From Chondrilla cf. caribensis (Eukaryota; Porifera; Demospongiae; Chondrillida; Chondrillidae), in the NCBI GenBank assembly GCA_964020155.1, contig OZ026563.1, forward strand, positions 113,501-177,500: a stretch of DNA of 64,000 bases, given 5' to 3'. The position numbers were made by a program, and so were the translations under genes. Positions 43,191-55,106 of this stretch are shown here, piece by piece (position 1 is the stretch's first letter; the number at the start of each line of letters is the position of its first letter). Under the pieces are notes generated by a model. That model searched no databases. It was not told the DNA's origin and saw nothing but the letters and a program-made list of their open reading frames with translations.

Positions 43191-44513
43191 CAATTAACTC
43201 CATTCCGGTCTAATGGTCTGTTTGAGAAGGCCTATTCTTAAGTCCAAGAACCATAGCATGTGGGTCGTGTGTAATGGTTATGTTTCCAATGTGAGCATGT
43301 TAGTGTGCAGTAGAGAGTCCTGAGCAATTGCAGACCAAGTGGTATTCCCTTGTACACTGAGTGGGCACAGAATACAGTCACCGGTATGGTGTCTAGCGTA
43401 CTATGATTGTATCAACCAGTTCGTAGGTGTGTGTGCACGCTTCATTGATCATGCATGGACATGCTTACATGATTGATGGAGAGAAATTCATCCTGTTCAC
43501 CTTGCACGTATCATCTTTTGACCACTGGACGCCAGTGAAGGTGCAGGAACAAGTAGTTATGACAGATTGTGTTACAGACCACAGTTAACACTACACTTCA
43601 ACATGGAGAGTCCATGGTAGTATCTTTGAAGCTGGGCTGCTTCGGGTGCTTGTGTGGTGTCATTTTGGGAGGTACCTTTCCAAGCTGGAGCTATGTCCGT
43701 GGACCTCCAGTTTTGGTCAGGATTTCTCTCAACTACAATTGGTTGTGGGATTACCTCATGACGTTATGAACCACTACTCTTTATGAATCCCTTATCTAAT
43801 GAAGCAAGCACTCATGCTGAAAGTAATGTACTGCTCTCTCACGATGTCCCATAGTTGAGGTAATTGGATTAGACTGCACAGTGTGTGTTGTGACCCATGA
43901 CATTCCTCAGTGGTCAGAGTTATGAGACACGGTTGTCATGGTAATTAAATTTATGCCTGAAATAATCAACATTGTAAATTAGATTAAGAGTCATCCAACA
44001 CTTGCTGGTATGTTGGTAGTACGGTACATGTGATGTTGTACAGTACATGTGATGTTAGTACAGTACATGTGATATTAGTACAGTACATGTGATGTTAGTA
44101 CAGTACATGTGATGTTAGTACAGTACATGTGTTGTTGGTAATGTACATGTGATGTCAGTACAGCACACACGTGATGTTGGTACAGTACATGTGATGTTGG
44201 TACGGTACATGTGATGTTCGTTGATTTGCAATGTATCGGACTGAGCCTGTCAGCTACATACGCTCAGGATGATTTGTTGGTAAAATTCCAGACTTGAAGT
44301 TGTATGTGAGATGTGTGTTGTGTGTGACTTGATGTCTGTGTTGAGAGATTGCTCTCATTTGAAGGTTTTCTGTTGTATCCGAATTATCAGCAATTTAATA
44401 TACACTTTGTGGTCACAGGTCACAGGTGGGTCACTGCAACCCTTACAAATCCACTAAGAGATGTCTTTGTGTACATACTGTGTGTAAACACTATACAATA
44501 CCACGCAATGCTC
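43191..44513. other. Spacer before receptor unit 5
   Basis: 43190-43640 repeats the 39720-40220 sequence. 44010-44215 is a ~20-bp tandem repeat (GTACAGTACATGTGATGTTA, about ten units), an expansion of part of block U. No TATAAAG-type receptor promoter was found here. No gene seen. Confidence 0.55.
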
Positions 44514-45238
44514 CCTCACTGCTCCCTCACTCCACTCACTGCTCCCTCACTCCACTCAATGCTCCCTCACTTCACTCAATGCTCCCTCACTTCACTCACT
44601 GCTCCCTTATTCCACTCACTGCTCCCTCACTTCACTCACTGCTCCCTTATTCCACTCACTGCTCCCTCACTCCACTCACTGCTCCCTCACTCCACTCAAT
44701 GCTCCCTCACTTCACTCACTGCTCCCTTATTCCACTCACTGCTCCCTCACTCCACTCACTGCTCCCTCACTCCACTCACTGCTCCCTCACTCCACTCAAT
44801 GCTCCCTCACTTCACTCACTGCTCCCTTATTCCACTCACTGCTCCCTTACTCCACTCACTGCTCCCTCACTCCACTCACTGCTCCCTCACTTCACTCAAT
44901 GCTCCCTCACTTCACTCACTGCTCCCTTATTCCACTCAATGCTCCCTCACTCCACTCACTGCTCCCTCACTCCACTCACTGCTCCCTCACCCCACTCACT
45001 GCTCCCTCACTCCACTCACTGCTCCCTCACTTCACTCACTGCTCCCTCACTGCTCCCTTACTCGACTCACTGCTCCCTTACTCGACTCACTGCTCCCTTA
45101 CTCCACTCAATGCTCCCTCACCCCACTCACTGCGCCCTCACTCCACTCACTGCTCCCTCACTCCACTCAATGCTCCCTCACTCCACTCAATGCTCCCTCA
45201 CTCCACTCAATGCTCCCTCACTCCACTCACTGCTCCCT
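44514..45238. repeat. 20-bp minisatellite directly upstream of unit 5
   Basis: About 36 units of GCTCCCTCACTCCACTCACT, with TTCACT, CAATG and CCTTATT variants, ending at CTCATCCTGTAG just before the unit 5 start region. The unit has no stop in any + frame, so long spurious open frames run through it. Its CT-rich + strand would form a strong polypyrimidine tract for the acceptor-like CTGTAG at 45243-45248. Confidence 0.95.
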
Positions 45239-45266
45239 CATCCTGTAGGTACTCCACTTCCCGGTA

Positions 45267-48200
45267 ATGCTTGGTGACAGGCCAGCGATGTTGAAACAAT
45301 GGGCTATTCTGCTGACAGGTGAGAGGCCCCATCGCTATGCTATTCCTTGTATGGTGTACTTCACTGAAGAAGAGACCCTCTCTCTCTCATACAGTGCTCA
45401 CTAGCGTGCACCCAGTTAGGGCAGGAGAGTTTAGATACCCGCCACATAACAACTTTGAACGTACGCTTGACCCATATGATGTCTTAACGGTTATATTGTT
45501 GAACTGCATGTATGAGGACCCGATACTCAGTGTGCCTACTTACTACTGGGAGCACAACGGAGTGTCGATGGGTGAAACTATGACTGGCAGGTCGATATTT
45601 CTGCGTATTGAAAATGTTCATACGTACAAATCTGAAGCTGAAGGTACCTACACTTGTAAGGTTCAGAATAGACCAGGATCTGTCAGCTATGTCCTCAAGT
45701 TACCAGGTGAGATACTTGCGAAATAACATGTGTGCACATGCTCCTGAAGATGCTGTCTTCCTTGCAAATGCTGCAGTGTTGTTCGAAGTCAATACAACTA
45801 CATATCACGTTACAGTTGGAGAGGATATAGCTGTGAATTGCAGCCAAACTGGCTACGTCAGAACTGAGTGGAAGTGGGAGGACACCGAGGGGAGTGTCGT
45901 CAGTTCCAGCAACCAGGATCGAATATGGACAGACCTGTCTCAGCGCATTGCACTGGGTAAATCGGACGTAAAAAACCATCAAATCCTGAACCTTCACATT
46001 GATGATATTCGCATGAAGGATAGTGGAGTGTACCATTGCTCAATTGGAGATAATCGGACAGATCCTATTGCGGTAACAGTGAACGTTAGTACCCCAGGTG
46101 ACTGAATAGGAGTATGAGCACTGGTGGACTGTGTGTTGACCTGGCTAGGACTATGTGTTGACCTGGCTATTCTCCCCTGTAGCTTACTATGGTGGTGACC
46201 TCAGTAGTGCCAATGGTAGTGTCACGTACGAAATGCCTGTAGAGTTCAGGAATGGAAACGTGTCCTTTGCAGACTACACATTCACAGGTGGTGAGAAGAA
46301 TGGTAAAATGACAGGAGGCATTGGCCAGCTGGTGGATGGGGAAGTGGGTCTGGCATCGCTGGAGAGTAAACAAGGGAGATTCCCTTGGGTTGGCTGGTCT
46401 AGTTCTTCAGATACTGAAATCATTTTCACTTTTAGTGAATTGAGGGAGATTTATTCAGTGACCATCCACACTATGTTCTCGTATAATGGTTCAATCAAAG
46501 TGGCCTCCTTTGGAAGCATTGAAGTTTCTGTGTCCAGCAACAGGCAGCAGTGGACCACATTCACAGACACCGTATTCCGCAGTGCCAACGTGACCATCAG
46601 TACTCTTATGCCAAGTGGCCCTCCCCAAGGTCACTATGTCAGAGTGCAGTTGAAGGATGCAGTTGGGTCAGGAGTCGTTCTTGTCAGTGAAGTATCCTTT
46701 GATAGCAAAGTTGGTATGTGAGCTTGGAGCTGTGTCATTGTGTTAATTCTCCCAACTATACTCTATTCCCTGTTCTGCAGTCCTTGTTACTACTGGAGCT
46801 CCCCCGGACTCCCCAGATGCTCTTATTGGAGGGCTCGTTACTGGGGGACTGGTGATTGTACTACTGCTGGTGATCATAGCGGTGCTCGCCTCCATATTAA
46901 TCCTTCAGAGACACAAGAAAGGATTGTATTCAAGTATTCATTCGAATTCACATCGTGTCAATGCCACTACCAATAGTAATGGGCAGGTGGCTGAGCAGGA
47001 CGAGGTCTACAGTGAGCCAGATAAACAAAGGAGCTTCACATCCACCAGCATGGTCAAGCCCAGTGTGGTTGATCTGGACAACTTCAAGAAGATGGACCAG
47101 AATCCCCTCTACAACCATCCTCCAGAAGAACCACTAGTGGTAGCAGAGTATGCCGAGATACCTCGTGGGAGCTCCATCACCAGCACAAATCTCCCTCCAG
47201 CCCCACCGTTGTGCCGGCCTGGACCATCAATGTCGCCTACGTTCAAGCCTGTTTCAGAACTTCCAGACTCTGTAGACACTGGTTTCAACATTTATTCGAG
47301 TGCAGACAACATCTTCCAGCAAGAGGAGAAGTTCGAGGACATTTACAGTGAGCCCTATGATCTGACCACATTTGCTAGTGGAGGCGTGTCGGGGGGAGTG
47401 GATCACCACATCCGGAGTCCCGAGGGTGCCAGTGTACAATTAGGTGATGACCTGACTCCGTATTCCTCAGTGTATGCCATGCCAGCCCCTCTGGATCGAT
47501 CGGAAGGACCAATGGAGATCAGCTCCACTAACATCAGAGAACTGAAGCCACTCGGAGTGGGCCAGTTTGGAGAGGTGGTGCTAGCACAGACAGTAGGGTT
47601 GAGTTTGAAGGACCTCAAGTTTAGTGAGACCAACATCGACAGGAGCGTTGAAATTTCTGTGGCTGTGAAGAAGCTGAAGGAGGACTCCCAGACCTCCACT
47701 AGAGAAGCCTTTGAGAAGGAAATCAAGTTCATGTCTCGTCTATCTCACAGAAACGTCATCCGTTTGTTGGCTGTGTGTCTGAAGGGAACGCCGTTCATTG
47801 TGATGGAGTACATGGAGGAAGGAGACCTCAACCAGTTCCTGAAGAAGCGAAAATTCAGCACAATTCCTTCCGACTACTCCAACACTCTGGACATTCAAGG
47901 TCTCCTCGACATCACTACACAGATTGCCAGCGGTATGGAGTACCTGGCTTCCATGAAGTTCATCCATCGCGACCTGGCAACTCGCAACTGCCTGGTGGGT
48001 AAGAACCTGGTGGTGAAGATAGCTGACTTCGGAATGAGCCAGAACCTCTACAGTGCCTACTACTTCAAACTGAAAGGAAGAGCTGTCCTTCCCATTCGAT
48101 GGATGGCATACGAATGTTTTTACGGTCGATTCTCTGTCAAAACGGACGTGTGGGCATACGGCGTCACCCTCTGGGAGGTGTTCACTCTCGGTCAGCATCA

Positions 48201-48405
48201 ACCATACGAGGGGTGGACTGATCAGGAAGTGATCGAGAATTCAGTGAAACCATCAAGAGGTGGAGAGTCCAAGAAGTTGGATAAGCCCGATGTGTGTCCT
48301 CCAGAGGTGTACCACTTGATGCTGAAGTGCTGGTGCCATGAGTCAGAGAACCGCCCGACATTCAAGGAGATATGCCGAGTATTGAAGACACTCAATGTCC
48401 CTTAA
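45267..48405 (+). CDS. Receptor unit 5: two Ig-like domains, DDR discoidin-like domain, DDR-like tyrosine kinase
   Basis: Exons 45267-45318, 45395-45706, 45777-46097, 46183-46713 and 46781-48405 join in phase to 946 residues. Order: signal peptide (LKQWAILLTVLTSVHPVRA); Ig-like 1 (Cys in LLNCMYED and YTCKVQ); Ig-like 2 (AVNCSQT and GVYHCSIG); a domain close to the DDR DS-like domain (GKMTGGIGQLVDGEVGLA, PWVGWSS, EIIFTFSELREIYSVTIHT); TM (ALIGGLVTGGLVIVLLLVII); juxtamembrane tyrosines (EVYSEP, NPLYNH, EYAEIP, DIYSEPYD, VYAMPAP); and a kinase. The kinase has GVGQFGEVV, VAVKKLK, FIHRDLATRNC, IADFGMSQNLYSAYYFK and GRAVLPIRWMAYEC, so all catalytic motifs are present. The activation loop and GRAVLPIRWMA are DDR-like. 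The TM exon resembles those of units 1-4. Confidence 0.88.
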
Positions 48406-49549
48406 AGGAACCCTACTTTGTCAACATCCACCTCTTAACACTGTTATCACTAATAATATGTACACCCACCCTCACCAGATCACTACAACCCACCCTCACC
48501 AGATCACTATAACCCACCCTCACCAGATCATTGGAATATGCACCAATTTTAATCCAGTCGTTTTTACACTCAACTGCTCTCACAGATACTGCATCTCTAT
48601 TGGTTGTAATCTACTCATTTTGTAATATTGTATGCTCACAAGTTATCATGTTCCACAGATCACTCAAACCTAATAAGAGCTGAGATAATTGTATTATTGG
48701 TAGCAGTAATTCATTTTCTTTGGGATCGTGTTGTATGTATTCTCATCGACAATAGAATTCCAAATATGTCTCACGTCTCACGCTACCGTTTCCTGACTCG
48801 CGCCGAAAAAGGATGCGAATGGTCGAGGACTGCGGGGGTTTCCCTTGCGGTCGGCGGTCGGCTACTCATCATAACTCGGTGAGGATACGACAGAAGAACA
48901 ATCGACGAACTGATCTCCAGGGAGAGTTGAGCTGTAATACTTGTTTATTCGAAGATTTCCCAGGTAAGCAAATCTCAAGGCATTGTTAAAGCATATTTGT
49001 TTTCGAGCATGTCGTTCAGAGATGAACCCCGTAGACCGTCACGTAGTCGATAGGCCGTCCACTCGGCAGTGGCCGAAAGGTTGTTTCTTGTTCTTACATT
49101 ATTCACTCTCTTTCAAGGTTCTGCCAATAACGGTTGTATTAGATTAGTGTACGCTCTCCGATGTGCTCCGCAGCTGATGGAGGGCGATACCTGATATCAT
49201 TAATCAAGGTTGTACATCCTACAAGGAACGCAAAAATGACTTCTCCTCAATAGCCACTTATACCCCGCCGTTACGTGTGTATTTCTCATGCGAGCGCTAG
49301 CAAAGTGTAGTCACTGTTGACTGTTGAGTCGAGGGTCCTGGCTTATGTGGGCTAGCCCTGAGTGGGCGGCGCACCTCACATGTGTAGCTTTCATTCCTGG
49401 CGTTGTTGTGCGTGTGAACTTATATTTGTGCATGTTTGTAGACTATGTTTGTAACTGTGTGCATGTGTGTGGATGTGTATCTGTGTGATACTTCTTGTGA
49501 AGTGATCATGTTCAACTTCTGTGTGTGTTTGTGTGTGTGTGTGTGTGTG

Positions 49550-49585
<36 letters not shown>

Positions 49586-49798
49586 GTGTGTGTGTGTGTG
49601 TGTACGTAATGTGTCTTATAACAAACATTATTTACATTGATTGAACATACACCAGATGCTAAAAATTACACGAAAACAAAAAAACATTTTGTGTGCTGAC
49701 AGTTTCAAGTTATTTAAGCTTTCACTTTTCCTGATCAGTTAACGCTCAGTGAAGGTGTTTGAGAGACTGCTCAAACAAATCAGTCTCGCCTGAATAAG
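48406..49798. other. Spacer between units 5 and 6
   Basis: The unit 5 3' UTR includes three ~25-bp CACCCTCACCAGATCACTA units (about 48465-48530). 48770-48963 is GC-richer and ends in a strong donor CCCAG|GTAAGC at 48963/48964, so it could be a non-coding first exon for unit 6. 49440-49610 is GT-rich with long (GT)n. No coding gene seen. Confidence 0.45.
49517..49603. repeat. (GT)n microsatellite
   Basis: GT dinucleotides with a few C interruptions, about 200 bp upstream of the unit 6 start. Confidence 0.9.
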
Positions 49799-50463
49799 AT
49801 GTCCCCCCAGTGTGTGTGTTCTCTGATGGTCCTGGTGATGGTGACCTGTTGTGGTGAGTGGACTGAACATCCCAGGAATTGTGTGTGTTGAATCACTTGT
49901 GTCCATTTGGGATACTGTAGGCTATGGACTGAAGGTGGAAAGATACAACTGTACATTCCCGAATGGTCGTATACCAGTTTCTGCAGAAGATGGTGTTTGT
50001 ATTGATACAGGATCAGGAGTTAATAGGGAGTTGAGGTGTACTTCAACCAACACCAACCTCCCACTGTTATCAGATGGTGATGATGCAACATACTACCTAT
50101 GGGTGACTCCAGCATTTCTTGATCTTGCCATTCCAAATAATGCGTGTGTTGGAGCTATTGTGATGACATTCCGCAATGATACTCCTTTCGGTATTCCCTC
50201 ACTGACCTTTGAACCCAATGAACCAGTTACTACATCCCATGATGGGAGACCTGACAACCTGGTAAATACCACTATCACCTTCACACCACAATACTGTGGA
50301 CAGTCTGTTAGGATCAACATGGAGAGAGATGGGACGATACGGTTGACAGAAGTGACTCTCATTGAAGGAGGTGGCGGTGACAGTGGTAAGTACATAGTAC
50401 TGACAATGTTGAATGGGATGGCCATGTTTGTAATTTCTAATTGTTAGTAACAGAAACAACAGT

Positions 50464-50496
<33 letters not shown>

Positions 50497-52385
50497 AACA
50501 ACATCAATAACAACACCAACAGGTAATACTTCAGGTCAGTGAGTGTGTAGTGACCACCAACCAACCAACTGACCTAGTGTGAAGGCTTTGCTACTATAGC
50601 AGTCAACCAGTGTCAACAAAGTAGCTAGCTGTTCCATGTAGTGCCATTGATCACAGCTAGGACGACCTCAGAGGTCTAAGCCCCCCCGCATACAATAGAC
50701 GATGTACTAGTGCTATTGCTCACTGAGTTGTTCACCTGTTGAAGCTGGTCTCCCTGTACTGAGTACTCTGCCCCCATCCTACAGGTCCTCTTCCTACGGA
50801 GCAGCCACAGTATGCTCTCATTGGAGGTCTTGCAGGTGGAGGGTTGGTGATTGTACTGCTGATGGTGATCATTGTGGTTCTAGCAGTCGTTTTATGCTGC
50901 AAGCGACGATCGAGAGAAATCTACTCCAGTGTCTCATATGATTTGGCTCAAGTCAGCAACGGGCAGACCTTCAAGCAGGATGAGGTCTACAGTGTGCCTG
51001 ATAAACAGAGGAGCTTCACATCCACTAGCATGATCAAGCCCAGTGTGGTTGATCTGGACAACTTCAAGAAGATGGACCAGAATCCCATCTACGACCATCC
51101 TCCAGAAGAGCCACTAGTAGTAGCAGAGTATGCTGAGATACCTCGTGGGAGCTCCATCACCAGCACAAATCTCCCTCCAGTTCCACCACCATACCGTCCT
51201 GAACCATCAATGTCGCCTAAATCCACACCTGTTCCGGAACCTCCAGACTCTGTAGACACTGGTTTCAACATTTATGCGAGTGCAGACAACATCTTCCAAC
51301 AAGAGGAGAAGTTTGAAGACATTTACAGTGAGCCCTATGATCTGACCACATTTGCTAGTGGAGGCGTGTCAGGGGGAGTGGATCACCACATCCGGAGTCC
51401 CGAGGGTGCCAGTGTGCGATTAGGTGATGACCTGACTCCGTATTCCTCAGTATATGCCATGCCAGCCCCTCTGGATCGATCAGAAGGACCGATGGAGATC
51501 AGTTCCACTAACATCAGAGAACTGAAGCCACTCGGAGTGGGCCAGTTTGGAGAGGTGGTGCTAGCACAGACAGTAGGGTTGAGTTTGAAGGACCTCAAGT
51601 TTAGTGAGACCAACAATGACAGAAGCGTTGAAATTTCTGTGGCTGTGAAGAAGCTGAAGGAGGACTCCCAGACCTCCACTAGAGAAGCCTTTGAGAAGGA
51701 AATCAAGTTCATGTCTCGTCTATCTCACAGAAATGTCATCTGTTTGTTGGCTGTGTGTCTGAAGGGAACACCGTTCATTGTGATGGAGTACATGGAGGAA
51801 GGAGACCTCAACCAGTTCCTGAAGAAGCGAAAATTCAGCACAATTCCTTCCGACTACTCCAACACTCTGGACATTCGAGGTCTCCTCGACATCGCTACAC
51901 AGATTGCCAGCGGTATGGAGTACCTGGCTTCCATGAAGTTCATCCATCGCGACCTTGCAACTCGCAACTGCCTGGTGGGTAAGAACCTGGTGGTGAAGAT
52001 AGCCGACTTCGGAATGAGCCAGAACCTCTACAGTGCCTACTACTTCAAACTGAAAGGAAGAGCCGTCCTTCCCATTCGATGGATGGCATACGAGTGTTTT
52101 TACGGTCGTTTCTCTGTCAAAACGGACGTGTGGGCGTACGGCGTCACCCTCTGGGAGGTGTTCACTCTCGGTCAGCATCAACCATACGAGGGGTGGACTG
52201 ATCAGGAAGTGATCGAGAATTCAGTGAAACCATCAAGAGGTGGAGAGTCCAAGAAGTTGGATAAGCCCGATGTGTGTCCTCCAGAGGTGTACCACTTGAT
52301 GCTGAAGTGCTGGTGCCATGAGTCAGAGAACCGCCCGACATTCAAGGAGATATGCCGAGTATTGAAGACACTCAATGTCCCTTAA
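49799..52385 (+). CDS. Receptor unit 6: type A ectodomain fused to DDR-like tyrosine kinase
   Basis: Exons 49799-49853, 49921-50385, 50448-50522 and 50785-52385 join in phase to 731 residues. The signal exon, type A ectodomain (VSAEDGVCIDTG), Thr-rich stalk and EQPQYALIGGLAGGGLVIVL transmembrane start are those of units 1, 2 and 4. The juxtamembrane region and kinase (about residues 440-728) are almost identical to unit 5. From EISSTNIREL to the C-terminus I count four differences (NID/NND, VIRLL/VICLL, IQG/IRG, ITT/IAT). GVGQFGEVV, VAVKKLK, HRDLATRN and DFG are intact. Juxtamembrane tyrosines include EVYSVP, an NPxY (DQNPIYDH), EYAEIP and DIYSEP. It lacks Ig and DS-like domains. It therefore links the ectodomain family to kinase output. 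Confidence 0.9.
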
Positions 52386-53642
52386 AACACTATTAATTTG
52401 ATGAAGACTATTATTTTTGTCTTTAATTTCACTGTACATCACTCTGAAAGCGTCTATTATTCTATTCACATCACAATATCATGAGAAAGTGTGTAATATT
52501 GCTATACAATTCATGTACATGATCATGAGTAAATCCCCGTCATTATAAGCGAACACGTTTCGTATCACACAGAGGAAATAGGAAACGGTGTGTGACGTCA
52601 TGGCAAAGGGACTGTCCCTTGCGGTTTATTACGTTATTCAATAGCAATCGTATATTACACAAACGACTCGAAGAATACGGCCGTTTGTAGCAGGCCTTTC
52701 GATCCGGTGAGTTCTCCAATAAACAGGTCAGCTTACTTGGTTATATGTTGCCTTAGGTCCCCCTACGGTATATGTTCGCCCCATGTCGAACCGTAGCAAC
52801 GGCGATAAGGCCACCCAGGCATCGCCGAGCCTGGCTACTCCCCCTGCCTGGCGGAAGCTGTAAAGCATACTCGGGAACTGTCTCCTCGTGATTAGAAGTG
52901 AAGAACCGTAGCGTTAAGTGTTATGTATGCGTCTGTAGTGATGCTACGCACTGGTTGTGCTGGAAGGTGGCTGGAGCGAAGCATCCCCGGAGTTGGTTCA
53001 TCCATAGATCAGTCATTCATATAATAATTATTATGTACGTAGTTCAATGAGGAAGCATGTTACTCCAACCAGAAATCCCCACTGGAGAATCAGATTAGCT
53101 TACTGAGAGCTCTGCTTCAAATAAAAGTTAGATTGAAGAATAAGTAATTAGATTTAAAATGAAACAAATATCAATTAATTACTATTATAATACCAATCTG
53201 TCAATAATTAAAGAGCGTGTGAGAAATCATGTTGTGTGACTACTTAGCATTAACAATATTTCTATCTAAAGTGTTTGGTTGGAGTCCAGATAACAACCAG
53301 GGTCCGAAGTAGGCTCACATTGGTTGACTGGTGGGTGGAGAGGGCCACTGGGTTGTACTTGTGTGGCTTCTTTCATTTGAGTGGTTTTTGGTTAGACTCC
53401 CCTCCAGGGGAGACTTGATAGGATTGGTTACCATAGCAATCGCCATAGTGAGAACGTGAATTCATGGTGTGAGATGAGGTCATGGCCACAGTCTGCCAGA
53501 AATGAGGACTCCAACCCTGCTCTAATGGATTTAGGGTGACTGTTGAGAAAATGAACGTAATTGTCATCTTTCAGCCAGCCAGTGTAACTGAACACTGCTA
53601 CTGTGGTCTGTACTGTGTACAGCTTGTGTGTGTTGTCAGATG

Positions 53643-54050
53643 AACCATAGATGTACTGTAGATGTACTGTAGATGTACCATAGATGTACCATAGATGTAC
53701 CATAGATGTACCATAGATGTACTGTAGATGTACCATAGATGTACCATAGATGTACCGTAGATGTACCATAGATGTACCATAGATGTACCATAGATGTACT
53801 CTAGATGTACCATAGATGTACCATAGATGTACTGTAGATGTACCATAGATGTACCATAGATGTACCATAGATGTACCGTAGATGTACCATAGATGTACCA
53901 TAGATGTACCATAAATGTACCATAGATGTACCATAGATGTACCGTAGATGTACCATAGATGTACTGTAGATGTACCATAGATGTACCATAGATGTACCGT
54001 AGATGTACCGTAGATGTACCATAGATGTACCATAGATGTACCATAGATGT
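53643..54050. repeat. 12-bp minisatellite TAGATGTACCAT
   Basis: About 33 head-to-tail units with CTGTAG, CCGTAG and CTCTAG variants. The unit length is a multiple of three, so long open frames on the minus strand are artefacts. Confidence 0.95.
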
Positions 54051-54194
54051 ATTACAGAGGACCATTGGTCAGTATTAAAGTTTCCTGTTGTTATGCAGAC
54101 AATGGTTTGTCCTTGTCATATCGCTATGACAACACCCCCACTTGCACTCAATGTTGCATGAGGTGTCAGTGGTCACTATGGGTTATCAGTTACT

Positions 54195-54358
54195 GATGTG
54201 TGTGTGTACACACCCACTATGCCACTGAACCTGCCACGCCCACTACACCACTGAACCTGCCATGCCCACTACACCACTGAACCTGCCACGCTCACTACAC
54301 CACTGAACCTGCCACGCCCACTACACCACTGAACCTGCCACGCCCACTACACCACTGT
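54195..54358. repeat. 26-bp minisatellite
   Basis: About six units of CCCACTACACCACTGAACCT followed by GCCACG. Confidence 0.9.
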
Positions 54359-54617
54359 ACGCAGCACACAACTTTCATAGAAGGTATTGGGTAATAAAGG
54401 AGTCACACACTGTGTCAGATTATGAAAATCTTCATTACTGCTGTGGGTGGTGACAATGAATGTTGAAAGTATAGCACTGTCTTGTCGAGGCTAGTGTAGT
54501 TTTGTCAAGTACACAATACATAACGAGGGTCTTGGCCTCATGAATACATGTCTGTGTTCTCAACAGAAAGTCAGTGAATGAGATGTACAGCTGGGATCAT
54601 AAGGGTCCACCCTCACT

Positions 54618-54912
54618 GTGTGTGTACTGTACGGGATATGTGGGACTATGTGTACTGTACAGGATATGTAGGACTGTGTGTACTGTACAGGATGTAGGAC
54701 TGTGTGTACTGTACAGGATGTAGGACTATGTGTACTGTACAGGATATGTAGGACTGTGTGTACTGTACAGGATATGTGGGACTGTGTGTACTGTACAGGA
54801 TATGTGGGACTGTATCTACTGTACAGGATATGTGGGACTGTGTGTACTGTACAGGATGTAGGACTGTGTGTACTGTACAGGATATGTGGGACTGTGTGTA
54901 CTGTACAAGATA
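54618..54912. repeat. ~30-bp minisatellite
   Basis: About ten units of TGTGTACTGTACAGGATATG with GGACTG linkers. A TGTAC/GTACA palindrome lies within each unit. Confidence 0.9.
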
Positions 54913-55106
54913 GTGTAAAATATTTGTAGTGTCTCTTAGTCACATGGACGTCACATGTTTGTTAAACAGATTGTCTGAGTCTAAGTGAAGTCTGAGGACC
55001 CACACACCAAACAGATAGCAAATACCCCCTGGTTGCCTTGGTTACCATGTGGTTCTTTTTATCCATTAGGGTGACTTCTAGGAACTGTGGTGCTCTATTG
55101 AATAAG

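Larger units (their letters stand above)
52386..55106. other. Long spacer between units 6 and 7
   Basis: 52540-52706 is a GC-richer stretch ending in the donor GATCCG|GTGAGT (52706/52707), comparable to the one before unit 6, so it may be a non-coding first exon for unit 7. 53000-53640 shows nothing recognisable. Three minisatellites (listed separately) fill most of 53643-54912. No protein gene supported. Confidence 0.45.

Noticed and set aside
43569..43769. Small frame after unit 4 as a possible gene
   Set aside because: It lies in a duplicated spacer sequence, its frame is not kept in the paralogous spacer at 40.2 kb, and there is no homology.
44349..45277. Long open frames (about 280-300 codons) in two forward frames over the 20-bp minisatellite
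   Set aside because: The repeat unit has no stop in any forward frame, so open frames are automatic. The translation is a simple repeat in each frame and no homology is visible.
47740..48201. Antisense open frames across the kinase exons of units 5 and 6
   Set aside because: They are shadows of a strongly conserved sense coding exon and show no independent homology.
53428..54065. 150-200 codon minus-strand frames rich in YIYGTSMVHLW
   Set aside because: These are produced by a 12-bp minisatellite whose length is a multiple of three. No codon-level conservation or exon context.
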